A stretch of DNA of 21,720 nucleotides from IMG/VR virus record IMGVR_UViG_3300031576_000610, positions 1-21,720 of that record; one strand, written 5' to 3'. Numbering within the stretch: the first letter of the stretch is position 1; the number at the start of each line of letters is the position of its first letter. The notes under the pieces were generated by a model. That model ran no database searches. It worked only from the letters and a program-made list of their open reading frames with translations, and had not been told where the DNA came from. Below are positions 7,365-14,545 of this stretch, piece by piece. Source of the stretch: a virus. A program made the position numbers and the translations under genes.

Positions 7365-7831
7365 TGCCGCCCCTTCCCCGAGAACTCGGCCGCGGCGGGG
7401 AGACGACGGCAGCGGGCGTTCTCGATCCTTCGGCGGCAGGCCCGACAGACGCGACGCCCAAGGGAGTCCACGAACATGTTGTCAGCGGAGAGCGGGTGCC
7501 CGTGGACGCACTCCGTCTTTCTGGCGTTGATAGCCGCAAGCCCCTGGCCACGCAGGATGTTCTCTCTCAGGCTCACCTCTTGGAGGTGATCCACATTGAC
7601 GCAGCGACGGTTGCGGCAAAGATGGTCAAGGGCTCGCAGCGGGAACGAGCCAGTTGCCAGGAACCATGCGACGCGATGGGCGAGCTGCTTGCTCCCTGCG
7701 AATCGAAGCCTGCCGTACCCGTCCGCGGTCAGGAAACCGCACCACTCGATACACCCTCCGGGAGACTTGGCGATCTTCGCCATGAACCTCAGCCGGTTGT
7801 CGGCGATCCTCTCGTCGGTGATGGCGCTCAC
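7361..7831 (-). CDS. HNH endonuclease
   Basis: 156 aa, GTG 7831 (GTGA overlap). An HNH_3-type core is visible: AHRVAWFLATG (51-61), LDHLCRNRRCVNVDHLQEVS (68-87), then LRENILRG. D69/H70 start the motif, with the second His at 82 and Asn at 91. C72 and C77 lie inside the loop. A second metal site, C108-V-H-G-H and CRAC (129-132), is typical of phage HNH proteins with a C-terminal zinc ribbon. Such genes are often free-standing homing endonucleases, but this one is tightly coupled on both sides, so it may serve the phage itself, for example in recombination or packaging. Confidence 0.88.
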   Translation of the reverse strand: MSAITDERIADNRLRFMAKIAKSPGGCIEWCGFLTADGYGRLRFAGSKQLAHRVAWFLATGSFPLRALDHLCRNRRCVNVDHLQEVSLRENILRGQGLAAINARKTECVHGHPLSADNMFVDSLGRRVCRACRRRIENARCRRLPAAAEFSGKGRQ

Positions 7832-8148
7832 GCCTTGCTCCTGCTGAAGGATGAAGCGGCCACGCAGGTCTCGAAGTGGGAGCGGGCCTCCCAGAGCATC
7901 TCGCCGTTACTTCCTCGTTTCAGGGGGGGCAAGTCTCTAGGCCCAACTTCTTCGGCGCGCGGGTATCGGGCCGCATCGTATTGAACTCGCAGCGTCTTCA
8001 GGTCTAGCGGGATCTGCGTCGGCGTGCCGTCTGGCTTCGGTTTCCCCGGCACGAAGATCATCGGCATGCCGCACTTCACGCACGGCCTCGCCTGGCCGGC
8101 GACGAACGGCCGCCAGACCTCGGCGCGGGGCTTCGTGTGCGTCGTCAT
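7828..8148 (-). CDS. Zn-ribbon hypothetical protein
   Basis: 106 aa starting at ATG 8148, which has a GGAGG SD eight bases upstream and forms an ATGA overlap. A further in-frame ATG at 8163 would place that SD inside the gene and is less likely. CVKCGMPMIFVPG near residue 24 is half of a zinc ribbon, and HFETCVAA near the C-terminus may supply the rest. The sequence resembles phage proteins that combine a CxxC knuckle with a short beta-rich body. The function is unknown. Confidence 0.65.
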   Translation of the reverse strand: MTTHTKPRAEVWRPFVAGQARPCVKCGMPMIFVPGKPKPDGTPTQIPLDLKTLRVQYDAARYPRAEEVGPRDLPPLKRGSNGEMLWEARSHFETCVAASSFSRSKA

Positions 8149-8432
8149 AGCGGCAACCTCCATTGCCCGTCCCGCTCGGCCTGCTCGCGGTCGGCGCGCT
8201 CGGTGGCTGGCCAGTCGATCTCGGCCTCGACAGGCTCATCCGAGTCGAGTCCGTTATCCCGGACCCAGGCGTCGATCTCCTCCTGCGTCGCCTCGGTCCA
8301 AAACACCCCGCACGCCGTACACCACGGCCGCGAGTCGAACGGCCCTGCATCGGCCAGCGCCGGGTTGACAGACGTGACCTCTCCGTGTGGGCATCGCTCC
8401 CGGGCGGCGCGGTGGGGGATCGGGCGGGTCAT
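8145..8432 (-). CDS. Cys-containing acidic hypothetical protein
   Basis: 95 aa from ATG 8432 (ATGA overlap with the methyltransferase stop). The frame is open upstream, but that part shadows the methyltransferase. CPHGEVTS and WCTACGVFW form a likely zinc ribbon with about 30 residues between the pairs. An acidic helix (TQEEIDAWVRDNGLDSDEPV) and a charged tail ending RDGQWRLPL follow. It is short and coupled on both sides. No family is recognised. Confidence 0.65.
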   Translation of the reverse strand: MTRPIPHRAARERCPHGEVTSVNPALADAGPFDSRPWCTACGVFWTEATQEEIDAWVRDNGLDSDEPVEAEIDWPATERADREQAERDGQWRLPL

Positions 8433-9304
8433 GCGGTGGCATCCAGATCGTAGATGGTGCGTTGTCTGCCGTCGAGGCAGTGGGGTGAAAACCAGACCGT
8501 TTCCCGCGCCGCGTTCTCGCGCCCGCGCCCGTCGCCTTGCGAGCCGTAGCCGCCCTGCGCCTTCCAGGCGACGGCGGTCCATCCTGGCATCGTGTGCTCC
8601 GTGTCGTAGCCGCAGAGCGCGATCCGCATCAGCGGGTCGTCGCCATGCGCGAGCGCCCATTCTCGTGCGTCATCGGCGACGGTGCCTGAATCCGTCGAGT
8701 ACAGTCCACCGGCGCGCTCGTCTCCCGAGTAGGGCGGGTCAAGTAGCACGGCGGTCAGCCCGAGCTTCGTCGTGGGGCTCGGCCCGCAAACTCGGGTCCA
8801 ATCGCCACAGCAGACGCGGACGTTGCGGAGGCGGTCGGCGAGCGTTGAAAACCACGGGATGAGCGGCGATGTCCGTACCCCCTTGTCTCGCAGGTCGGGG
8901 AGCTTCCGGTTGACGCCTTGGCCGGCGTTGCCCAAGTGGACGAGCTTCCCATCCTCCACGCCCCACGGCCCCGCCCCGGAACACCAGCCGCTGCCAATCC
9001 AGCACGCGATCCCCCATACCCACCACCCGGCGATCTTCGCGTCGTGGAACCCAGGGTCGCCTTCCAGCCGCGAGGTCAGCGTCGGCCGCTGCGCCACCAG
9101 CCAGGAGTGGCGCGCGTGTAGGTCGTTCTCGTTCACCGGCCAGTCGGCGGCACGTGCGACGGCCTCCGGGTCTGCCGCGAGCGCGCGCCAGAAATTCGCC
9201 AAAAGTCCGTCCGCGTCGTTGACAGTCTCGATCCCGAAGTCCGTCCCGGGCCTCCCGAGCAGCACCGCCAGCGACCCGGCGAACGGCTCGACGTAATTCG
9301 CCAC
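8429..9304 (-). CDS. D12-class DNA adenine methyltransferase, main frame
   Basis: 291 aa from GTG 9304, the only start codon in this frame after the stop near 9410. YVEPFAGSLAVLLGRP (motif I, AdoMet binding) is at residue 4 on and LLDPPYSGDER (motif IV) is near 188, the Dam/D12 order. The C-terminal WFSPHCL is characteristic of the phage branch of this family. Family members normally begin about 25 residues earlier with APFPWFGGKSR. Here that segment is present in the DNA: WFGGKSRVAPLVWERFG lies in this frame upstream of the GTG. The preceding APFP, however, is in another frame before a TAG. If only the GTG start is used, the protein lacks part of its AdoMet pocket and may be inactive. No cognate endonuclease is visible. 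Confidence 0.85.
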   Translation of the reverse strand: MANYVEPFAGSLAVLLGRPGTDFGIETVNDADGLLANFWRALAADPEAVARAADWPVNENDLHARHSWLVAQRPTLTSRLEGDPGFHDAKIAGWWVWGIACWIGSGWCSGAGPWGVEDGKLVHLGNAGQGVNRKLPDLRDKGVRTSPLIPWFSTLADRLRNVRVCCGDWTRVCGPSPTTKLGLTAVLLDPPYSGDERAGGLYSTDSGTVADDAREWALAHGDDPLMRIALCGYDTEHTMPGWTAVAWKAQGGYGSQGDGRGRENAARETVWFSPHCLDGRQRTIYDLDATA

Positions 9305-9358
9305 CGAGCCGAATCGCTCCCAGACGAGCGGAGCGACACGAGATTTCCCACCGAACCA

Positions 9359-9417
9359 CGGCCCTACGGGAACGGAGCGCGCAGCTCCGTCCCCGTTGGC
9401 CTCCTTTCATTCGACAT
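9359..9417 (-). pseudogene. Out-of-frame N-terminal segment of the D12 methyltransferase
   Basis: ATG 9417 opens 17 codons ending RAPFP, then TAG (9366-9364). Eight bases later the DNA resumes with WFGGKSR in the frame of the main gene. Removing the eight bases TAGGGCCG restores the family consensus APFPWFGGKSR and an unbroken 326-aa enzyme. CCG stands both immediately before the stop (9369-9367) and immediately before the TGG of the resumed frame (9361-9359). This could be a real lesion, an assembly error, or a short ribosomal hop. Confidence 0.65.
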
Positions 9418-9526
9418 GGCGCCAAACCTGCCTGTTGACGATACGGAATACATGAGCCTGCGCGATTCCAAACCTCGTGGCGAGGCTTCCGAATGATTCG
9501 CCAGCGTACGGGGCGGCAAGGGTCAC
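9407..9526 (-). CDS. 39-aa stand-alone HTH protein
   Basis: A GTG start at 9526 overlaps the Rad50-like stop (GTGA). The whole product is essentially one helix-turn-helix: ESFGSLATRFGIAQAHVFRI followed by VNRQVWRHVE. The pattern (hydrophobic helix, A-xx-FGI, S/A-xx-V-xx-I, then WRHV) is what is usually found fused to phage HNH endonucleases or as a short RNA-polymerase-like HTH. Here it stands alone, without a catalytic domain. The methyltransferase start overlaps its last 11 bases. Confidence 0.65.
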   Translation of the reverse strand: MTLAAPYAGESFGSLATRFGIAQAHVFRIVNRQVWRHVE

Positions 9527-11430
9527 GCCGCCACCGCCTTCCGCCCCGGCGCCTCGACACAGGACCGTCCCTCCGCGTCGCGGGAGACGTAGAGGTAGCT
9601 CGCCCCCGCCGCGTTCCGCTCCGCCGCCAGCGCGACGAACTCCGCCGGGGTCTTGCCGGTGATCGTCTGGAGCACGAGCACCTGGTGGGGACACGCGGCG
9701 AGCACGCCGATCGCCGCCTGCCTGCTCCCCTGGTCCAGCCGGTCAAAGTCGTCGACGACGACGAGCCCGAGGCCGCAGGCGGACGCGACCGCGACCTGGA
9801 ACGCCAGGCCGAACCGGATCTGCTCCGAGCTGGAGAGCAACTGCGTCGGCAGGCCGTTCACGAGCGCGTCATCCTCGAGGGAGAGCAGCGGCGCCAGGTC
9901 GACCTTGAACCCCATCGGCTCGAGCTGGGCATTGACCGCCGCCTGGAACTCCTGGACGCCTCCCCCGCCGGCGAGGTCCTTGCGGATGCCGTCGGGGCCG
10001 AGCAGCTCGCACAGGCGATCGAGCGCGGCGTGCTCCGCCTCTAGCCTCCCTCGCGACTCCCCCGCCTGCTCGTAGGCGCGCACTGCCGCGGCGTGGCCGG
10101 TGAGCAGGTCCAGCCGGCTGCGGCCCTCGGTGATCCGGGTGGCGAGGGCGTCCACGTCGGCGGCCGGAGCCGCCTTCCCCTCGAGGGCGGCCAGCTCTGC
10201 GGCGGCCGCGGCCTGCTCAGCCTCCCCCTTGGAGATTTCCGACGCGATCTGAGCCCCGAGCGCCTCCCGCTCTTCCAGTTCAGAGAGCTGGCGCGAGAGC
10301 CCCGCAACGTCCGGCGTCGCCTGGAGAATCGACGCCGCGTCCGTCACCTGGTTGCGGGCCGCGGCGACCTCGGCATCCGCTGCCTTCGCCCGTTCCCGCG
10401 CGACCTCGATCTGCTTCTTCCGGGCCGCGGCGGACACCTTCGCCCCGCACTTCGGGCAGATTTCCGGGGCGTCCTCGAGGGCCGCGATCTCGGTGGCAGC
10501 CCGCTCGGCGTGCATGTCCGCTTTCAGGAGCCGCTGCTGCGCCTCACGGTGGGCCGTCTCCGCTGCGCCCCTCCCTTCCCCCGCCGCCGTGATCTGGTGG
10601 GAGAGGGAGAGCGCCCGCATCTTCACGTCTTCCTTCGGGAGCGCGGCGAGCTTCTCCCGCCAGCCGGCGAGCGCGCGGTCAATCCCGGCGAGCCGGTCCC
10701 TGATCCGTGCCGGCGCCGACTTGGCTTCCGCCTCCGCGCGCACGGCCTGGTAGCGCTGCTGCTCCAGCTCGGCGACCTTCCGCCGGATCGTGCTGGCCTG
10801 GCTCTCCATCGTCGCCAGGTCGAGGCCCTTCAGCTCCGCGGGGGGCTCTGGGGGCGGGGCCACGCCGATCATCTTGAGCGCCCGGCTGGCGTCGGTCCGC
10901 TTCGCGTACACGTCCCGGTAGAGCCGCTCCAGGTCGGGCAGCCCTACCGTCGCCTCCGTGGGCAGCATCTTGAGCCCCGCGCACAGCTCGCGGATCTCCG
11001 CCGGCAGGTCAATCGCCGTCGGCTTCGCCAGATCCAGGATCATCCGCTGCGCGTCCTTCCGCTCCAGCCGCAGCAGCTCGCCCGAGTAGAGGCAGGCGCG
11101 GATGACGGAGCCGGGCACGCCGAGCACCGCCTCGATCCGCTGCTGGACCGCGGCGCGCGGTCCCTCCCCCTCCTGGCGCACGAACGTCTCGGCGCCGGCG
11201 CGGAGTTGGACGGCCCATTTCTTCCGGTCGCCGTGGCGGCGCAGGTCCTCGTGGCCGCGGCCGGACTCGGAGCCGCGACAGGAGCCCGTAAGCGCCGTCG
11301 AGATCGCGTCGAGCAAGGTGGACTTCCCCACCGCGTTCAGGCCCCCGACGATGTTGAGCCCCGGCGCCAGGTCCACGTCCGCCGCGGCGTAGGACCGGAA
11401 ATTCCGCATGGACAGCTTGTCGATCTTCAT
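9523..11430 (-). CDS. Rad50/SbcC-like recombination ATPase
   Basis: 635 aa, ATG 11430 (ATGA overlap). N-terminus MKIDKLSMRNFRSY, Walker A GGLNAVGKS (29-37). A long coiled coil (about 205-475) is interrupted by a zinc hook CPKC (325-328) flanked by EIAALEDAPEI and SAAARKKQ. The ABC signature LLSSSEQIRFG is at 531-541, Walker B LVVVDDFD at 556-563, and the D-loop FDRLDQGSR at 562-570. Proteins of this class dimerise through the zinc hook, bind ends with a Mre11-type nuclease and process double-strand breaks (T4 gp46 is the phage prototype). The coiled coils are short, as expected for phage versions. No gp47/SbcD-like phosphoesterase is visible in this window. It lies in a recombination block with a YqaJ nuclease. 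Confidence 0.9.
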   Translation of the reverse strand: MKIDKLSMRNFRSYAAADVDLAPGLNIVGGLNAVGKSTLLDAISTALTGSCRGSESGRGHEDLRRHGDRKKWAVQLRAGAETFVRQEGEGPRAAVQQRIEAVLGVPGSVIRACLYSGELLRLERKDAQRMILDLAKPTAIDLPAEIRELCAGLKMLPTEATVGLPDLERLYRDVYAKRTDASRALKMIGVAPPPEPPAELKGLDLATMESQASTIRRKVAELEQQRYQAVRAEAEAKSAPARIRDRLAGIDRALAGWREKLAALPKEDVKMRALSLSHQITAAGEGRGAAETAHREAQQRLLKADMHAERAATEIAALEDAPEICPKCGAKVSAAARKKQIEVARERAKAADAEVAAARNQVTDAASILQATPDVAGLSRQLSELEEREALGAQIASEISKGEAEQAAAAAELAALEGKAAPAADVDALATRITEGRSRLDLLTGHAAAVRAYEQAGESRGRLEAEHAALDRLCELLGPDGIRKDLAGGGGVQEFQAAVNAQLEPMGFKVDLAPLLSLEDDALVNGLPTQLLSSSEQIRFGLAFQVAVASACGLGLVVVDDFDRLDQGSRQAAIGVLAACPHQVLVLQTITGKTPAEFVALAAERNAAGASYLYVSRDAEGRSCVEAPGRKAVAA

Positions 11431-11876
11431 GGCTCCCCCAGGACGCCACATGTCTGAGCGAGAGGCTCGCCGGTCTCTGGCCGTGGGATCAGCCGCGCGT
11501 CGAAGAACTGGACGAACTGCCGCGCGCGCGGGCGGTAGAACGCGGGGACATCCTCGATTCCCTTGACCCCGAAGGCAACGGCCATCGGGCAATTTTCCCA
11601 GGAGTGGCAATCCCACGCTGCCGCGACTTCCGCGAGCGGCTTCCCGCCCGCCATGCAGAGCACCGGGACCACGTCACGGATGTACTCCGCGAGCGTCTCC
11701 CCGGTATCGATCCCGGCGCCCCGAAGGTCGGCGCCCAGAAGATTGGCGTCCTGAAGGTCGGCGCCATGAAGGTCGGCGCGCTTCCCGACAGCCACTTGAA
11801 GCGCGACGCGCAGGCTGTCCGCTTCCGCCTCTAGGATCACGCTTCCGGTTACCCACGACTTGATCTCGATCTTCAT
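11427..11876 (-). CDS. Pentapeptide-repeat protein with unknown C-terminal domain
   Basis: 149 aa from ATG 11876, preceded by GAGGGGAG five bases upstream; a GTG two codons earlier is weaker. The N-terminal half is beta-rich and then has four tandem A(D/N)LxX repeats (ADLHG, ADLQD, ANLLG, ADLRG, residues about 36-55). The DNA repeats are visible at 11720-11780. The C-terminal half carries WDCHSWENCPMAVAFGVKG and FYRPRARQFVQFFDARLI. The conserved Cys/His/Trp and the W-x-N-C-P-M pattern suggest a small structured domain, not a disordered tail. Longer pentapeptide proteins mimic DNA or shield gyrase, but four repeats are too few to assume that. It is the first gene after a 12-bp gap and is coupled to the Rad50-like gene. 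Confidence 0.8.
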   Translation of the reverse strand: MKIEIKSWVTGSVILEAEADSLRVALQVAVGKRADLHGADLQDANLLGADLRGAGIDTGETLAEYIRDVVPVLCMAGGKPLAEVAAAWDCHSWENCPMAVAFGVKGIEDVPAFYRPRARQFVQFFDARLIPRPETGEPLAQTCGVLGEP

Positions 11877-11888
11877 GGGCACTCCCCT

Positions 11889-12932
11889 CTAGAAGTCCAC
11901 GAGCTGACGTTGCGCGGGAGACGCCGCGGCGGCTGGCTTCTCAGCATGGGTCAGGTGGTCATCGATCGAGTCCACGAACTCGGCGGTATCCGCCTCGATA
12001 TCCGCGCGGGACGGACCGGGGGCGGGCGGCTCCGGCTCCTTCCGTGCCGGCCGCTCCGCGGGTCGCAGGGTGTCGGCGAGCTGGTCGAGCTTCCCCTTGC
12101 CGGGTTCGGCCGCGAGCTTCCCCGGCGGGGGCAGTGCCGGCCCACCGAGCTCCGCATCGAGCGCAGCGCCGGCGTGCGGCATCAGGTCGTCGGGCGTCTC
12201 ATCCTTCGGCGCCTCGAGCAGCCCGAGCGCGCCCCCTCCCGCGGCCTTCAGCCGTCGCCCCATGCCGGCGAGTTGTTGCAGGCTCCCGCGGAACTCCAGG
12301 TCGAGGACGTAGACGGTCTTAGACTTCCCCTCCGGCTGGACCGTCATCGGCTTCAGCACGAGCGCGAAGGGGATCCCCGCCACCGTCCCGACCGCGCGAC
12401 GGATCGCCCTGGTGACGTTCAGCACGTTGACGATCGAGTTGAACGACGTCGTCGAGATTTCGTAGACGCCGAACTTCGGGACGGTCGGGAGCATGAATAG
12501 GAATCGCCCCAGGTCCTTGCAGAAGCCCCGCTCGCGGTACGGGCACTCGTCTCCAGGGCATGGCATCTCGAACATCTCGCCGTCCTCGCAGACCTGGCCG
12601 TGCTCCTTCAGGTAGGCGTTCCCCTGCTCGTCCTCCTTCACGTAGACGCGGGTCGCCGTCTCGCCGTCCGGGCAGGCGCAGAACAGCCCGCTCTTGCGGT
12701 ACGCCTTGCGCGCCGTCGGGAAGAACACCTCCTCGTCATCGGCGGGCAGCAGCACGGGGTACAGCTCCCGGCACTGCCCTGGGAATATGCCGCCGACCTC
12801 TGGCACGTCGACGAACGAAAAGTGGTCCAGCGCCTTCGGGTACTCCTTGCCGCCCTTGCTGATGCCCTTCTCCCCGAGACGGATCTTCCCGAGTCGCGGC
12901 AGGCGGTTGCGGGTGGTGACTCCTGGGATCAT
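11889..12932 (-). CDS. phiC31 Gp3-like (recombination directionality factor-like) protein
   Basis: 347 aa. The N-terminal 215 residues match, by eye, the Gp3-like family named for the phiC31 directionality factor: LPRLGKIRLGEKG (11-23), ALDHFSFVD, CRELYPVLLPADD, SGLFCACPDGE (81-91), a Cys-rich stretch (C115, C125, C130, C138 in CPGDECPYRERGFC), then FLFMLPTVPKFGVYEISTTS. The C-terminal third is disordered, Pro/Glu/Ala-rich and ends RQLVDF. phiC31 Gp3 makes serine integrase excise, and related proteins are also found in lytic recombination operons. Start ATG 12932 with GGGGG five bases upstream. It lies 10 bp after the YqaJ nuclease, so a recombination or DNA-binding role is as likely as integrase control. 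No integrase is in the window. Confidence 0.7.
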   Translation of the reverse strand: MIPGVTTRNRLPRLGKIRLGEKGISKGGKEYPKALDHFSFVDVPEVGGIFPGQCRELYPVLLPADDEEVFFPTARKAYRKSGLFCACPDGETATRVYVKEDEQGNAYLKEHGQVCEDGEMFEMPCPGDECPYRERGFCKDLGRFLFMLPTVPKFGVYEISTTSFNSIVNVLNVTRAIRRAVGTVAGIPFALVLKPMTVQPEGKSKTVYVLDLEFRGSLQQLAGMGRRLKAAGGGALGLLEAPKDETPDDLMPHAGAALDAELGGPALPPPGKLAAEPGKGKLDQLADTLRPAERPARKEPEPPAPGPSRADIEADTAEFVDSIDDHLTHAEKPAAAASPAQRQLVDF

Positions 12933-12941
12933 GGTGGCCCC

Positions 12942-13826
12942 CTACTTCCCGGACGCAGAACGCCGGAAGTCGCGGTACGACGTGGGCTCGACCGTGTAGC
13001 CCTTGCGCTGGGTGGTCTTGAAGCTGTAGACGACGCCCGTCGGGAGTTTCCCCCGCTCTGCCTGACCGATGGCGAACTTGAGCTTCGCCTCCGCCTCTTC
13101 CTTCAGCTCCGTGAACCGCTTGATCTCGGTCGCGGCCGCGAGCCGGTCTAGGTCCCACTGGATCGCCTCGTCTGGCAGGTCGACCGACTTCCCCTCGATC
13201 GCCTCGAAGATCCGGCCGATGACCTTCGCGTCTGCGGCGACGGGGTCGGGGGGTGTGTCGTCGGTGACGTGCCGCCAGAAGTCCTCGGCGCGCAGCAGCC
13301 AGCCGTCGATCAGGTCCTGATTCAGCTCGAGGTCCTGATACTTGAACTCCAGCCCACCAATCAGGCCCGCGACGCTCCCCCACTTCCGGCCGGTGACCAG
13401 GAGGTAGTGCTGGAGCTGTACTTGCGCCGCGAGCGGGGCCTCGTCTTCCCAGGCCCGCGACATGAAGGCGTTCGCGGACTTCGCCTCCAGGACGCCGAGG
13501 TCCTCCGGGTCGCGCTCCGGGTCGACGATCAGCCGGTCGATGTGGCCCACTAGGTAGAGGATCGTCGGGTGGACGAAATGCTTCGTCTCGATCAGGACGC
13601 TGCGTCCCGTCTCTTCGGCGTACTCCTCGGAGACGACGGGCTCCAGCCGTCGCCCCCGGCGGAGGTAGGTATTGTCGGGGGCGTCGGTGGCGCGGCCGGT
13701 CTTTTCCGCCCACACCTGCAGCGCCGTCCGGTTGCCCGGGTTCGGCAGGCCGAGGATCGGGGCGACATCGGAGCCGCCGATCCCGCTGCGTCGTTCGTCG
13801 TGGAACTCCTTCGCGTGTGCCCCCAT
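12942..13826 (-). CDS. YqaJ-type viral recombinase / lambda-exonuclease-like nuclease
   Basis: 294 aa. SGIGGSDVAPILGL (14-27), RRGRRLEPVV with E62, the metal-binding D97 in VGHIDRLI, VLEAKSA with E114-x-K116, and QVQLQHYLLV (135-144). This is the ordered core of a PD-(D/E)XK nuclease of the YqaJ/lambda exonuclease family, including the IGGSD signature. The enzyme resects 5' ends to make single strands for annealing during phage recombination. The C-terminal 60 residues are helical, then KTTQRKGYTV. Start ATG 13826 with SD AAGGAG seven bases upstream. A single-strand annealing partner (RecT/Erf) is not obvious; the Gp3-like gene sits where one is often found. Confidence 0.92.
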   Translation of the reverse strand: MGAHAKEFHDERRSGIGGSDVAPILGLPNPGNRTALQVWAEKTGRATDAPDNTYLRRGRRLEPVVSEEYAEETGRSVLIETKHFVHPTILYLVGHIDRLIVDPERDPEDLGVLEAKSANAFMSRAWEDEAPLAAQVQLQHYLLVTGRKWGSVAGLIGGLEFKYQDLELNQDLIDGWLLRAEDFWRHVTDDTPPDPVAADAKVIGRIFEAIEGKSVDLPDEAIQWDLDRLAAATEIKRFTELKEEAEAKLKFAIGQAERGKLPTGVVYSFKTTQRKGYTVEPTSYRDFRRSASGK

Positions 13827-13851
13827 CGGTTGACTCCTTCGGCCCGCCGTG

Positions 13852-14220
13852 CTACGGTCGGGGCTCTTGTGGTTGCTCTACCGGCCGCGACCCGTTGCGA
13901 GCGGGCGCGGCCAAGTTGTCTCGCTCGGCCATTCCGAGCAGCGCGCACTGACAGCCACGCATCGCATCGTCGATCTGCTCCTGGACCTCTCGGATGATCC
14001 CGGCGAAGTCGCCCTCGTCATTTGCCTCCAGGCGGAACGCCGCGCGCAGCAGTTCCACAGCCTCGCTCAGCTTGACCGCCGCCGTGCCCACGAGCGCCCG
14101 CCGCGAGTCGATCCCTACCGTCCCGCCGCCCACGAGCTGCGCGAGCTTGCGGTCGGCATGGCTCGGAAGCGCGGAGGAGTCCGCCACGTCGCGGGCGTCC
14201 TGGTGGACGCTGGCGCTCAC
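13852..14220 (-). CDS. Hypothetical helical protein
   Basis: 122 aa from GTG 14220 (GTGA overlap). The central part is strongly helical (AAVKLSEAVELLRAAFRLEA and FAGIIREVQEQIDDAMRGCQ). The tail is Pro/Arg-rich (ARNGSRPVEQPQEPRP). It shows no membrane segment or known motif. It stands upstream of the YqaJ nuclease by 25 bp and in the same transcript, which suggests a recombination accessory or unknown early function. No family recognised. Confidence 0.6.
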   Translation of the reverse strand: MSASVHQDARDVADSSALPSHADRKLAQLVGGGTVGIDSRRALVGTAAVKLSEAVELLRAAFRLEANDEGDFAGIIREVQEQIDDAMRGCQCALLGMAERDNLAAPARNGSRPVEQPQEPRP

Positions 14221-14366
14221 TTGCCGGCCTCGATCTTCGCCATGAGCGCCGCCTTGATCTGGCTCAGGACGTAGGACAGCGGCCCGCAGGCGCCGACGAT
14301 CCGCTGCCCGTCCAGATGCCCGACCCAGGCACGCCCGTCCTTCTCGACCACGACCTCGAATCTCAT
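14217..14366 (-). CDS. 49-aa hypothetical protein
   Basis: Starts ATG 14366 with a GGAGG SD nine bases upstream and overlaps the preceding stop by ATGA. The frame extends further upstream but only as a shadow of the preceding gene. MRFEVVVEKDGRAWVGHLDG looks like a beta hairpin with a helical C-terminus (LSYVLSQIKAALMAKIEAGK). A small compact domain is likely; the role is unknown. Confidence 0.65.
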   Translation of the reverse strand: MRFEVVVEKDGRAWVGHLDGQRIVGACGPLSYVLSQIKAALMAKIEAGK

Positions 14367-14545
14367 CTCGCTCCCTCCTTCTTCGCGCGGAACGGCACGA
14401 CCGTCCCGCAGTGACACTCCTTCACGGTCGCGGGCCGAAGGCTCCGGCAGACCTCGCAACGGATCACCTCTTCGATTCGCATCCCGACGCGACGAAACAG
14501 CTTCCCGCCCTCGGACCAGACTCGGCGCGGCCTACGGGCGTGCAT
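14363..14545 (-). CDS. 60-aa zinc-ribbon protein
   Basis: ATG 14545 is preceded by AGGGGGAAG. Basic N-terminus (MHARRPRRVWSEGGKLFRRV), then CEVCRSLRPATVKECHCG: C-x2-C and C-x-C, a mini zinc ribbon. The tail is basic (PFRAKKEGAR). It is the first gene downstream of the structured, gene-poor stretch and is coupled to the next gene. A nucleic-acid-binding role is plausible; nothing more specific can be said. Confidence 0.65.
   Translation of the reverse strand: MHARRPRRVWSEGGKLFRRVGMRIEEVIRCEVCRSLRPATVKECHCGTVVPFRAKKEGAR

Noticed and set aside
10093-11457. A 454-codon open frame on the plus strand
   Set aside because: It lies antisense to the Rad50-like gene, is Arg/Gly/Leu-rich, has no SD and no motif. 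It is expected from third-position GC bias.
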